DNA of 64,000 bases, taken from assembly GCF_000010665.1 (NCBI RefSeq), contig NC_012796.1:3997501-4061500 (forward strand), in the 5' to 3' direction. Every line of letters starts with the position of its first letter. The stretch's first letter is position 1. The position numbers and the translations under genes were made by a program. Below, piece by piece: positions 39,156 through 47,105 of the stretch. Source of the stretch: Solidesulfovibrio magneticus RS-1 (GTDB lineage Bacteria > Desulfobacterota > Desulfovibrionia > Desulfovibrionales > Desulfovibrionaceae). The notes beneath the pieces are model-generated. The model was not told where the DNA came from. It saw nothing but the letters and a program-made list of their open reading frames with translations, and ran no database searches.

Positions 39156-39694
39156 CGCAGGTAATCCTCGTTTGTGCTGGGATGGCCTTGGAGCGTCGCC
39201 GGCCGTTGCCGGCGTCGCACCGGCACGTCGCAGCCGACGTGCAAAAAGTTACATCTGGAAAGTATATCGGGCGGACCGCAGAAGGCCAACCTTCCATTTT
39301 GTCAGGAATCGCCGGCAGCTTCGCCCCTCCGGCCACGGCCAGGCCCCAAACCGCTTTCGCTGGGGCCCTGGTCGGACGAGCAGCCCAAACGGTTGCGCCG
39401 CCGGGCGACGAGTCCCATGGGCCGCCGTCTCTCCCAAGACGCTCCGCCCGAAAGCGGCCCGAGGGCAAAGGCGCTTGCAGGCCATGGCCGGCCGTTACCC
39501 CCAGCGAAAATGTTCGCCGGAGCGACAATTTTGCGCCGGTCCCGACACTTTTATACGTCCCCCGCGCCAAAATCCCCCGCTTCAGTCGGCCAACGCCATG
39601 AAAAAGCGGCCGGGATACCCGCTGTCTCGGGCAATTCCGGCCGCGTGTCGGCTGGTTGGCCGCGCCCATGCTCGGCGCGGCGGTCTTTTTTTCG
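39156..39694. other. non-coding stretch upstream of the mdt operon
   Basis: About 540 bases with no convincing gene; the open frames here are GC-driven and lack ribosome binding sites. It should contain the mdtA promoter. At 39223-39242 lies GCACGTCG-cagc-CGACGTGC, an 8-bp inverted repeat about 70 bases before the start that could be an operator. The rest shows nothing I can name. Confidence 0.5.
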
Positions 39695-39898
39695 CTACAC
39701 CCCGCCGCACAGCCGGGCAAAGCTCATACACTCGAAACGATTGCTAAAGGGGCACGGTTCCTTGGAAAACCACTTGCGTTTGGGACACCAGTAAGCGTTC
39801 TTGAAGGGCTCGTTGCACCCGGAGGGCGTCGTGGCCTTGCGGGTGTACGAGCCGAACCGCATCTTGCCGTCGCTATGGTTGACGTTCCACACGGCCAT
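39695..39898 (-). CDS. small cysteine-containing protein of 67 residues, unknown
   Basis: ATG at 39898 follows a strong GGAGGTG ribosome binding site seven bases away, which decides this start over the longer frame. The product begins MAVWNVNHSDGKMRFGSYTR and holds five cysteines (in SGCNEP, YWCPK, EPCPF, FECMS and RLCGG) with many Trp, Phe, Lys and Arg residues. It is hydrophilic with no signal peptide. The spaced cysteines could bind zinc or form a small fold, but no known motif fits. The region is less GC-rich than its surroundings. It stands alone between the mdt operon and the RdgC-like locus. Confidence 0.65.
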   Translation of the reverse strand: MAVWNVNHSDGKMRFGSYTRKATTPSGCNEPFKNAYWCPKRKWFSKEPCPFSNRFECMSFARLCGGV

Positions 39899-40164
39899 GG
39901 TCGACACCTCCGTTTCCCTTTCACCTTGCATAGGACGGGCCAGGGCAAAATCGGCCAAGTCGTGATGATGCCAACTGTTTTTCTTCCCCTCCCGCTCCCC
40001 CGCGCCGCCCGCCTCCTCGCCCCCGCCTGCACCCCGACCCGGCCGGCGCGTCGGCCTGCCCCGCCCCTGCCCCGCCCCTGGCGCGACGCCGCGAATTGAT
40101 CTATGAGCGTGCCGGACCCCATCGCCAGGACGCGCCGGCCAAGCGGCGCGAAAAGGAGGACGCC

Positions 40165-40782
40165 TTGGGACTTTTAGCCGCCAGCGGCGGATTCACCCGC
40201 TACCGCATCGTGGGCGAAGTGAACAAGCAGGCCCTGCGCGAAGCGCCGGACCGGCTCAAAAAATACGCCTTCGTGGACATCGACAACACCGCCGACGAAC
40301 GCTCCTTCGGCTGGACCTCCTTCGAGGACTACCTCGACACCGAATGGCGCGGCTCGCCGCCGGAAAAAGGCCACTACCTGGCTTTTGCCCTGCGCCTGGA
40401 CACCCGGCGCATCTCCCCGGCCGTGTTCAAAAAACACCTGCGCCTGGCCATCGACCACGAAAAGGAACAGATGAAGGACGAAGGCAAGGTCTTCGTCTCC
40501 AAGGACCGCAAAAAGGAAATCGCCGAGCGCGTCAAACTGTCCCTCATGTCCCGCGCCCTGCCCATCCCCGCCGTCTTTGAAATCATCTGGAACACCATCG
40601 ACCAGGTCATCTGGCTGTGCACCACCAACGGCAAGATCCAGGAACTCTTCGAGGACCTGTTTACCTCCACCTTTGAAATGCACCTGGAACCCCAGACCCC
40701 GGCCTACCTGGCCGAACGCATCGTCGGCGTGGAAAAAGGCCTGGCCATCGAACACCTCGAACCCAGCCAGTTCGGCGGTTAA
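40165..40782 (+). CDS. RdgC-like recombination-associated protein (N-terminal component)
   Basis: 205 residues. The start is TTG at 40165, five bases after AAGGAGG, giving MGLLAASGGFTRYRI. The segment DTRRISPAVFKKHLRLAIDHEKEQ followed by KDRKKEIAERVKLSLMSRALPIPA resembles the RdgC pattern (V.K..L....E, then LKD.V...LLPRAF). RdgC of E. coli (303 residues) is a ring-shaped DNA-binding protein that restrains RecA. Here the protein is a third shorter, and a second gene follows that may supply the rest. The family link is from pattern memory, so it is moderately sure. Confidence 0.65.
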   Translation: MGLLAASGGFTRYRIVGEVNKQALREAPDRLKKYAFVDIDNTADERSFGWTSFEDYLDTEWRGSPPEKGHYLAFALRLDTRRISPAVFKKHLRLAIDHEKEQMKDEGKVFVSKDRKKEIAERVKLSLMSRALPIPAVFEIIWNTIDQVIWLCTTNGKIQELFEDLFTSTFEMHLEPQTPAYLAERIVGVEKGLAIEHLEPSQFGG

Positions 40783-40890
40783 GGAGAGGCGCCGCCTCTC
40801 CTGGCCTCTCCGCCAGGGGGACTACCCCCCTGGACCCCGCCGGGGGGATCATCCCCCCGGACCCCCACCCCGGGGCCGCGCCCCTTGGCG
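40783..40890 (+). repeat. variant multi-hairpin repeat, copy 7
   Basis: Starting right after the stop TAA come GGAGAGGC-gc-GCCTCTCC, then CCAGGGGG-acta-CCCCCCTGG and CCGGGGGG-atcat-CCCCCCGG, three hairpins in a row. It is related to the long form of the 3' repeat but lacks the ATGCCTCC start. Confidence 0.75.
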
Positions 40891-40922
40891 CAACGACGGA
40901 CCAACGCGGTTATGGAGTAAAT

Positions 40923-41450
40923 ATGGACTCGATGATGGCCGAAGCCAAAAACCCGGTGCTCGGACAGGACTTCCTGACCTGGCTGTGGTTTAAAAGCGAA
41001 AAAAGCGGCTGGCTCTTCAAGCTGCCCGACGACTCCGAAGTCAACGTCTACCTGGAGCAGAAAATTTCCGTGCGCGGCGGCGTGGGCGAGGAAGCCGAAA
41101 CCGCCACCGTCTCCGGCCCCCACGCCCAGTTCGCCGAAGCCCGCCTGGGCGTCAAAAGCGGCAAACGCGTGGACCGCGCGCTGATTCGCTTCGAACAGGA
41201 CGGCGAAACCTGGACCGTCACCGTCAAGGCCGACGACTTCACCTTAAACGCCCTGCGGCCGCCCAAGATCGACACCCGCAGCGAGGAAGGCGAGGATCCC
41301 GACGCCAAGGTGCTGGAGAAAATGTTCCTCATCGAAAAATGCACCAGCTTCTTCGACGCGCTCTATGCCCAGTTCCTGGCCATCCGCCTCAGCCCCGGCT
41401 GGCCCGGCGAACTCTCCGACTTCGGCGAATGGCTGCGCGAAGGGGTGTAA
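40923..41450 (+). CDS. conserved protein paired with the RdgC-like gene
   Basis: 175 residues, soluble, acidic. The N-terminal segment GQDFLTWLWFKSEKSGWLF, a middle stretch ARLGVKSGKRVDRALIRFE with TWTVTVKADDFTLNALRPPK, and a C-terminal EKMFLIEKCTSFFDALYAQFLAIRLS look like a domain that I associate with RdgC-like proteins in other bacteria, where it follows the N-terminal half on one chain. Here it is a separate gene 140 bases downstream, in the same direction. I infer that the two products work together; no function is shown. ATG 40923 has a weak ribosome binding site (GGAG). Confidence 0.65.
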   Translation: MDSMMAEAKNPVLGQDFLTWLWFKSEKSGWLFKLPDDSEVNVYLEQKISVRGGVGEEAETATVSGPHAQFAEARLGVKSGKRVDRALIRFEQDGETWTVTVKADDFTLNALRPPKIDTRSEEGEDPDAKVLEKMFLIEKCTSFFDALYAQFLAIRLSPGWPGELSDFGEWLREGV

Positions 41451-41462
41451 TTTTTAATTAAG

Positions 41463-41501
41463 ATGCCTCCGGCGGCCGGGGGGGTACCCCCCCGGACCCC
41501 C
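41463..41501 (+). repeat. GC-rich 3' palindromic repeat, copy 8
   Basis: A 39-base copy, ATGCCTCCGGCGGCC, followed by a hairpin whose centre is changed to GGGGGGG-TA-CCCCCCC. It lies 12 bases after the preceding stop, sense orientation, after a TAATTTTTAATTA leader. Confidence 0.85.
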
Positions 41502-41508
41502 TGATTGG

Positions 41509-41566
41509 GGGAGCGGCGTTTGGCCGGCGGCAGGGAAGACCCTGCCGCCGGCCAAACGCCGCTCCC
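41509..41566. repeat. perfect 27-bp stem hairpin
   Basis: The arms at 41509-41535 and 41540-41566 are perfect complements with the four-base loop AAGA. The stem includes GGCGTTTGGCCGGCGGCAGG. No T-run follows, so it is not a simple terminator. Confidence 0.9.
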
Positions 41567-41638
41567 AAGTCAAGGGTTAGGGAAGGATGCCGGGGTAATC
41601 GGCCCAATCCGATAAGAGTTTTTGGGGGAAGGAGGGGC

Positions 41639-41684
41639 GTGGGGAGGAAACCCCCTTTTTGCAAAAAGGGGGTTTCCTCCCCAC
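41639..41684. repeat. 46-bp perfect palindrome just before the trmJ-like start
   Basis: The arms at 41639-41660 and 41663-41684 are perfect complements around a central GC (CCCCCTTTTT-GC-AAAAAGGGGG at the core). It ends nine bases before the ATG at 41694 and would sequester the ribosome binding region in RNA. Confidence 0.92.
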
Positions 41685-41693
41685 AAACGGCGT

Positions 41694-42446
41694 ATGCTCA
41701 ATAATCTCACTATCGTCCTGTTTCGGCCGAAGTTTTCCGAAAACGTCGGGGCCGCCGCCCGGGCCTGCGCCAACATGGGCGTGGGCCGGCTCGTGCTGGT
41801 CGATCCCCCGGCCTTCGATATGGAACGCGCCCGGCCCATGGCCACCAGCAAGGGCGGGCTGGTACTGGACCGGTTGGAAATATGCGGCACCTTGGCCGAG
41901 GCCGTGGCCGGAGCGGAAACCGTCTACGGCACCACGGCCAGGCTCGGCGGTTGGCGCAAGAGCGTGCTGACGCCGGGCCAGGCCGCCGGCGGCGCGGTCA
42001 AGACGCTGCAAGGCGGCGGCGGCGTGGCCGTGGTCTTTGGCCCCGAGGACGCCGGCCTGTCCAACCAGGAAACCCAGCTGTGCTCCCGGCTGGTCAACAT
42101 CCCCACCGCCGACGAGGCCACGTCCCTGAACCTGGCCCAGGCCGTGCTCGTGGTGTGCTACGAAATCTTCAAGGCGTCCAAGGGATTGGAAGAAGAGGTC
42201 GATCAGCCTTCGCCGTCCCGGGCGGCCACCCATGCCGAACGCGAGTCGCTTTTCGCGGCGCTTCGCGAATCCCTGCTGGCCATCGACTTTTTAAAGGCCG
42301 ACAACCCGGACTACTGGATGCTGCCCGTGCGCCGTTTCATCGACCGGGTGGGCCTTAAGCGCCACGAATTCAACCTGCTCATGGGCGTGTGCCGCCAGAT
42401 CAAATGGGCCCTGGGGACGGGCCGGGACAAGCCCCGGGCCGACTGA
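41694..42446 (+). CDS. trmJ: TrmJ-like SPOUT RNA methyltransferase
   Basis: 250 residues from ATG 41694. It begins LNNLTIVLFRPKFSENVGAAARAC, the TrmJ/TrmH (SpoU) motif 1 with conserved N and R, followed by VVFGPEDAGLSN (motif 2) and ATSLNLAQAVLVVCYE (motif 3), which form the trefoil-knot SAM site. The C-terminal extension (RESLFAALRESLLAIDF) is typical of TrmJ, which 2'-O-methylates position 32 of tRNA. No ribosome binding site is visible because the bases upstream are a 46-bp palindrome, so its translation may be unusual. It is followed at 48 bases by the MscS channel gene. Confidence 0.88.
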   Translation: MLNNLTIVLFRPKFSENVGAAARACANMGVGRLVLVDPPAFDMERARPMATSKGGLVLDRLEICGTLAEAVAGAETVYGTTARLGGWRKSVLTPGQAAGGAVKTLQGGGGVAVVFGPEDAGLSNQETQLCSRLVNIPTADEATSLNLAQAVLVVCYEIFKASKGLEEEVDQPSPSRAATHAERESLFAALRESLLAIDFLKADNPDYWMLPVRRFIDRVGLKRHEFNLLMGVCRQIKWALGTGRDKPRAD

Positions 42447-42493
42447 CGCCGGCCCCATGGACAGGGGCCGGACAAATCCGTATCAGGGCCGAT

Positions 42494-44953
42494 ATGCCCT
42501 TAAAAAGCGCACTCATCGCCGTTTGGTTGATCCTGGCCCTTGCGGCCGGGTCTTGGGCCGCTGCCCCGGCGGCGGGCATCGGCGACAGCGACCAGTCCTG
42601 GACCCTGGTCCTCGACGCCCTGGACAAGCAGGGCCAGATCATGCGCGGCCGACTGGAAGCCTTCAAGGCTCGCCGCGACCTCGAAATCGCCGCCTCCCGC
42701 GCCGAACTGGAACATCTGCTGCGCGACCGAGCCAGGCTGGCCCTGTGGCAAGCCACAGCCTCGGACCCATGGGAAATCCGCACCGTCATGGCCGGCCTGG
42801 CCCGGCTGCGCCGCGACGTGGACCATCTCTCCCAACGGCCCCAGCAGGCCTGGACTGCCCTGGAACAAAACGTCGCCCTCATCGAGTCCTTCCGCGACAA
42901 GCTCGACGACATCACCCGCCGCGAGGTGCCCGAGCGTTTCCGCGACAACCTGGCCCCCACCCGCAAACAGCTCGCCGACCTCGGCACGGAAATAGCCACC
43001 CTGCGCGACAGCTTGGCCGACGAAACAACGCCCCTGCGCGAGCTCGGCGAACAGCTCAAGGAAGCCGAAAGCAATCTCCAATCTTCCCTGGCCCCGGCCT
43101 GGAAAGCCTATTACACCGACGCCAACCCGTCGTTGTTCTCCGGCTCCTATCTGCGGTTCCTGGGCGAGGACATCGAGGACTGGCTGCTTTGGAGCAACTT
43201 GTGCCTGGAGCTTTTGCGCACCCCGGCCATGCTGGACATGGCCGCCCAGGGCGCGGGCGTGGGCGTTGTGGCCGCGCTTGTGGTCATGGGCCTGGCCCTG
43301 GCCGTGCGGCGGCTGGGGGCGCGCCACGGCCTGTCGGCCCGCGCCCAGGCCAGTTTTGTCCGGGCTGGCGCCTGCGCCGCCGGCGGCGTGGGCTTCATGG
43401 TGCTGGCCCAATACGCGCCGTTTTTCCTCTTCACCCTGCTTATTTCCGTCAGCGAAACCCTCTACGCCGCCGCCTTGGTCCACCTGTCGCGGCTGGCCCT
43501 GCGCGACCGCGACCTGCGCCGGCCGGCCGTGTTGTGGCCCACCTGGCGGCTTTTCGCCCTGGGCCTGCTGCTGGAGGCCGGCCGCTACCCCGAGAGCGTC
43601 ACCGGCCCGGCCATGGCCGTGGTGCTGCTTTTCGCCGCCCGGGGGTTCTTGCGACGCCACCGGGCCACGCCCAAGGACCTGCCCCTGGAACGGGCCATCA
43701 CCGCCATCCTGGCCTACGCCCTGCCGCCCCTGGCCGTGTGCTCCCTGCTGGGCCTGCCCCAAACCGCCATCCTGTGCGCCTCAGGGCTGTTCTATGTGAC
43801 CCTGGCCCTGCGGTTTGCCGCGCTGACCGTCCGTTTTTTGGCCAGCCTTGAAGTGGAGCGCGCCCATGGCCGGCCGCCGCTGTACATCGGCATCCTCACC
43901 GGCGCGGGTTTCCCCTTTTTCTTCATGGCCTTCCTGTTTCTCTTCCTGTGGCTGCTCTCCAACCAGTACGGCGGCGAGAACGTGTTCCTGGAAGTGCTCA
44001 ACACCGAAACACGCATTGATTCGGTGGGCATCAGCCTGCAAAAGCTCGTGCTGCTCCTGCTGGGCTTTTACGTGACCCGGGCGGTCATCGCGCTTTCGGC
44101 CGCCTTTATCGCCGACATCGCCGGCCGCAGGCGAGCCGTGGAGCGCGGGGCCAAGTCCACCCTGCTTCGAGTCAGCACCTACTTTTGGTGGGGCCTCTAC
44201 GCGGTCTTTTCCCTGTCGGTGCTGGGGCTGTCGCTGACCAGCATCGCCGTGGTGGCCGGCGGGTTGTCGGTGGGCATCGGCTTTGGCCTGCAGACAACGG
44301 TCAACAACTTCGTCAGCGGCCTGATCCTGCTCTTTGGCCGTTCCATCCAGGCCGGGGACACCATCCAGATCGGCGAGGGCGAGGGCGTGGTCAAGGAGGT
44401 CAACATCCGCAACACCGAGGTGCTCACGCGCGAAAACGCCACGGTGTTCGTGCCCAATTCCGAACTGGTCTCCGGGCGCATCGTCAACTGGAGCCACAAG
44501 GACCCCAGCGTTCGCCGCGACATCAATATCGGCGTGGCCTACGGCTCGGACACGGACAAGGTGCGCGAGCTGCTCCTGGCCGCCGCCGGACAGTGCCCGG
44601 CCGTGCTGGAAAATCCCGCTCCCGCCGTGCTCCACTGGGACTTCGGCCCAAGCACCCTGGACTTCAAGCTGCGGGTCTGGCTGGCCGACGTCAACAATGC
44701 CGTCAGCTCCCTGTCCATGATCCGCACGGCCATCGACCGGCTGTTCCGGGAAGCCGGCATTGAGATCGCCTTTCCCCAGACCGACCTGCACCTGCGCACG
44801 GCCCCGGCTCTGGAACATCTCGCCGCGCCCCACTTTGCCGAGACCGCCCGACTGCTGGCCGCCGTAAGCAGCCGCCTGGACGCCCTGGAACAACGCCTGG
44901 CCGGCCGCCCGGCCAGGCTAGGCGACGAACCCGACAAAGGAACCATGCCATGA
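42494..44953 (+). CDS. MscS-family mechanosensitive channel with large N-terminal domain
   Basis: 819 residues from ATG 42494, the start that gives a clean signal peptide (LIAVWLILALAAGSWAAAPA). Residues 30-230 form a periplasmic helical coiled-coil domain, then about eleven membrane helices follow. The MscS pore and vestibule are near 590-690: VVAGGLSVGIGFGLQTTVNNFVSGLILLF (Gly/Ala-rich pore helix), then the RSIQAGDTIQIG beta domain. Size and layout resemble MscK/YjeP-type large channels. It releases solutes on hypo-osmotic shock. It overlaps the next gene by four bases (ATGA). Confidence 0.88.
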   Translation: MPLKSALIAVWLILALAAGSWAAAPAAGIGDSDQSWTLVLDALDKQGQIMRGRLEAFKARRDLEIAASRAELEHLLRDRARLALWQATASDPWEIRTVMAGLARLRRDVDHLSQRPQQAWTALEQNVALIESFRDKLDDITRREVPERFRDNLAPTRKQLADLGTEIATLRDSLADETTPLRELGEQLKEAESNLQSSLAPAWKAYYTDANPSLFSGSYLRFLGEDIEDWLLWSNLCLELLRTPAMLDMAAQGAGVGVVAALVVMGLALAVRRLGARHGLSARAQASFVRAGACAAGGVGFMVLAQYAPFFLFTLLISVSETLYAAALVHLSRLALRDRDLRRPAVLWPTWRLFALGLLLEAGRYPESVTGPAMAVVLLFAARGFLRRHRATPKDLPLERAITAILAYALPPLAVCSLLGLPQTAILCASGLFYVTLALRFAALTVRFLASLEVERAHGRPPLYIGILTGAGFPFFFMAFLFLFLWLLSNQYGGENVFLEVLNTETRIDSVGISLQKLVLLLLGFYVTRAVIALSAAFIADIAGRRRAVERGAKSTLLRVSTYFWWGLYAVFSLSVLGLSLTSIAVVAGGLSVGIGFGLQTTVNNFVSGLILLFGRSIQAGDTIQIGEGEGVVKEVNIRNTEVLTRENATVFVPNSELVSGRIVNWSHKDPSVRRDINIGVAYGSDTDKVRELLLAAAGQCPAVLENPAPAVLHWDFGPSTLDFKLRVWLADVNNAVSSLSMIRTAIDRLFREAGIEIAFPQTDLHLRTAPALEHLAAPHFAETARLLAAVSSRLDALEQRLAGRPARLGDEPDKGTMP

Positions 44954-46077
44954 CAAAGGACGAAGCCCCCCAGCCGGCCAAGGTCTATTTCGCCGACCTG
45001 CGCGCCCGGGCCGCCGGCCGCAACCGCACCGCCAAGATCCAGAAACTCTTCGAGGCCGCCGGCTTTGGCGACGTGGTCAAAAAGGACGACCTCACGGCCA
45101 TTAAGCTTCACTTCGGCGAGCGCGGCTGCGACACCCACATAAGCCCCACCTACGCCCGGGCCGTGGTGGAACTGGTCAAGGCCCAGGGCGGCCGGCCCTT
45201 TGTCACCGACACCAACACCCTGTATTCCGGCAGCCGCCACAACGCCGTGGACCATCTGCTCACGGCCGTGGAGCACGGCTTCGACTACGCCGTGCTCGGC
45301 GCGCCGGTCATCATCGCCGACGGCCTGGACAGCACCAACGTCCTGGAAGTGCCGATACGCGGCAAGCATTTCGAGAAGGTCAAGATCGCCGGCGACATCG
45401 TGCGGGCCGACTCCCTGCTGGTGTTGTCTCACTTCAAGGGCCACGAGCTGGCCGGCTTTGGCGGCGCGGTCAAAAACCTGGCCATGGGCTGCGCCCCCCG
45501 GGCCGGCAAGCAGGACCAGCACTGCGTGCGGTTTGTGGTGGAACCCAAGAAGTGTATCGGCTGCGCCGAGTGCGTGGCCGTCTGTCCGGTGGGCGCGGCC
45601 ACAATGCAGGGGAAAAAGGCGGTCATCGACAAGGCGACCTGCATCGGCTGCGGCGAATGCCTGACCGTGTGCCCCAAAAAGGCCATGAGCATCGATTGGC
45701 GCACCGAGATCGTGCCCTTCATGGAGCGCATGGTGGAATACGCCCTGGGCGCGGTGACCGGCAAAACCGGCCGGGTGGGCTATGTCAACTTCCTGGTCAA
45801 CGTCACCCCGGATTGCGACTGCGTGCCCTGGTCCGACGCGCCCATCGTGCCGGACATCGGCTTTCTGGCCTCCACCGATCCGGTGGCCCTGGACAAGGCC
45901 TGCCTGGACCTCGTCAACGAGCAGGCGGCCTGTCCCGAGTGCAAGCTCGAACACGGCATCCACTCGGGCGAGGACAAGTTCACGGCCCTGTGGCAGTGGA
46001 CGCGCGGCGACATGACCTTCGTGCACGGCGCGGCCGTGGGCCTGGGCCGGCCGGAATACGAACTGGTGCGCGTCTAG
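44950..46077 (+). CDS. DUF362 protein with two [4Fe-4S] ferredoxin motifs
   Basis: 375 residues, cytoplasmic. An N-terminal DUF362 domain (KVYFADLRAR; LHFGERGCDTHI; VLSHFKGHELAGFGGAVKNLAMGCA) is interrupted by a two-cluster ferredoxin insert at about 195-240: CIGCAECVAVCP and CIGCGECLTVCP, each the CxxCxxCxxxCP pattern. The end returns to DUF362 (ASTDPVALDKACLDLV). Such proteins are common in anaerobes and are thought to be redox carriers or maturation factors; the reaction is unknown. Translation is coupled to the MscS gene by a four-base overlap. The stop TAG falls at the edge of a MITE-like repeat. Confidence 0.88.
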   Translation: MTKDEAPQPAKVYFADLRARAAGRNRTAKIQKLFEAAGFGDVVKKDDLTAIKLHFGERGCDTHISPTYARAVVELVKAQGGRPFVTDTNTLYSGSRHNAVDHLLTAVEHGFDYAVLGAPVIIADGLDSTNVLEVPIRGKHFEKVKIAGDIVRADSLLVLSHFKGHELAGFGGAVKNLAMGCAPRAGKQDQHCVRFVVEPKKCIGCAECVAVCPVGAATMQGKKAVIDKATCIGCGECLTVCPKKAMSIDWRTEIVPFMERMVEYALGAVTGKTGRVGYVNFLVNVTPDCDCVPWSDAPIVPDIGFLASTDPVALDKACLDLVNEQAACPECKLEHGIHSGEDKFTALWQWTRGDMTFVHGAAVGLGRPEYELVRV

Positions 46078-46176
46078 TATGGCGCACCTTGAAAATACGA
46101 CAGTTTTTTCAAGAAAAACTCATGGTTCTAGTATGTTGCCCACGAAATGCCCTCTGCGCTTTCGTGGACGCGACAC
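46077..46176 (+). mobile_element. MITE-like element, copy 2
   Basis: The left end GTATGGCGCACC starts at the G of the preceding TAG; the right end is GGACGCGACAC (46166-46176). Inside are the TTGAAAATAC-gac-AGTTTTTTCAA hairpin and CACGAAA/TTTCGTG. AT-rich against the GC-rich background. Confidence 0.8.
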
Positions 46177-46263
46177 TCACCTCGCGGCGTCTGCAGGATG
46201 CGGCGGGATACTTCAAGAAAAAGAGCGTGCCCTGACGCTCTGGCAAGCAGACTGCATAACAAA

Positions 46264-46291
46264 CGGAGCCTACGGTCTCAGCCGAAGGCTC
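46264..46291 (-). terminator. possible terminator overlapping the end of the 92-residue gene
   Basis: On the minus strand GGAGCCT and AGGCTCC flank a 14-base loop that contains the stop codon, followed by GTTTGTTA. The stem is short and the T-run broken, so this is tentative. Confidence 0.4.
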
Positions 46292-46556
46292 CCTTTCGTT
46301 TATAAGAAGCCCGAAGGTCTTGCAGGACTATTTTATTGCTCGGCGCTTCGAGCGCCCCATCAAGGATGGCGTAGCCGATGCCGGCGTCGGTGAGCTTTTG
46401 CAATCGGACCTGCCGGTATTCGGCCACGGTCCTGTCGCCGGGAAACGCGTCGCTCCAGGCCTGGCCGAAAGGCAATGGCGTGACCGCGTCCGTGAAAATC
46501 ACAACGCGAATCCCGTCCACCCTCCAGATTGCCTCCTGAAGCTCGTTGGCCGTCAT
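46278..46556 (-). CDS. small unknown protein of 92 residues
   Basis: Starts at ATG 46556, after GAGGAAGGA, giving MTANELQEAIWRVDGIRVVI. The product is a compact soluble alpha/beta protein: IWRVDGIRVVIFTDAV, then FPGDRTVAEYRQVRLQKLTDAGIGYAILDG, ending RASYKRKGAFG. I do not recognise the family. Upstream on its strand TTGCTC and TATATC lie 17 bases apart (46577-46605), a plausible promoter although very close to the start. It is downstream of the bd-like octaheme genes but separated from them by a gap and its own promoter, so a link is uncertain. Confidence 0.6.
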   Translation of the reverse strand: MTANELQEAIWRVDGIRVVIFTDAVTPLPFGQAWSDAFPGDRTVAEYRQVRLQKLTDAGIGYAILDGALEAPSNKIVLQDLRASYKRKGAFG

Positions 46557-46646
46557 GTTCCTTCCTCGCGAAAGGAGATATACACAAACTGATCTCATGG
46601 AGCAATGGGATTTTTCCCGCGCGACAATGTCGCCAACCATCGCTCC

Positions 46647-47000
46647 TTATTTCTTGAGTTGCCGGCTGGATTTAATGCAGCCGCCCGTGGCCGAGGCCAC
46701 CTTGCGCTGCATGTCCTCGGGCATGGCCCCATGGGTCAGGATGTGGCTGACGGTCTGGGAATTGAGCAAGGCGGACGTCTGCTGGGCGGCGCAGCGGCAG
46801 ATGGCCGCCACCTGGGCCTTGGTATAGCCCTGTCGGGTGAACTCCGCCTCTTTTTTGAGACAGTCCTGTTCGATGCTGCCCTGCATGGCCCGGCGCATTT
46901 CCGGGGTCACGGCCACCCCGCCGGCCGCCCGGACAGGTTCGGCCTGGGACGCCGTCAACAGGGCCAAGGCCGCCGCCAGCATCATGGCGCGCGTCTTCAT
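46647..47000 (-). CDS. small secreted protein with CxC motif, unknown
   Basis: 117 residues, ATG 47000 after AAGGAGG. A clear signal peptide (MMLAAALALLTASQAEPVRAA) gives a mature periplasmic protein of about 90 residues. The rest is helical and charged, with cysteines in QDCLKK, ICRCAAQ and GGCIKS, the CRC pair being notable; there is no CxxCH, so no c-type haem. It lies 105 bases downstream of the bd-like octaheme cytochrome gene on the same strand, so it could be an assembly or accessory factor for that complex, which is inference from position only. Confidence 0.7.
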   Translation of the reverse strand: MKTRAMMLAAALALLTASQAEPVRAAGGVAVTPEMRRAMQGSIEQDCLKKEAEFTRQGYTKAQVAAICRCAAQQTSALLNSQTVSHILTHGAMPEDMQRKVASATGGCIKSSRQLKK

Positions 47001-47105
47001 GCCCGCATCCTCCTTTCGCGTTGCCCGCGGCGGCCACGGCCGACACCGCCGGCCCCAGGGCCGGGAGCGCCCCGCCGCACGAAGTCGGACGGCGGGGCGC
47101 GGCCG

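Noticed and set aside
39174-39794. 206-residue plus-strand frame upstream of the mdt operon
   Set aside because: Arg/Pro-rich, no ribosome binding site, no recognisable family; it overlaps the small cysteine protein gene, which has better evidence.
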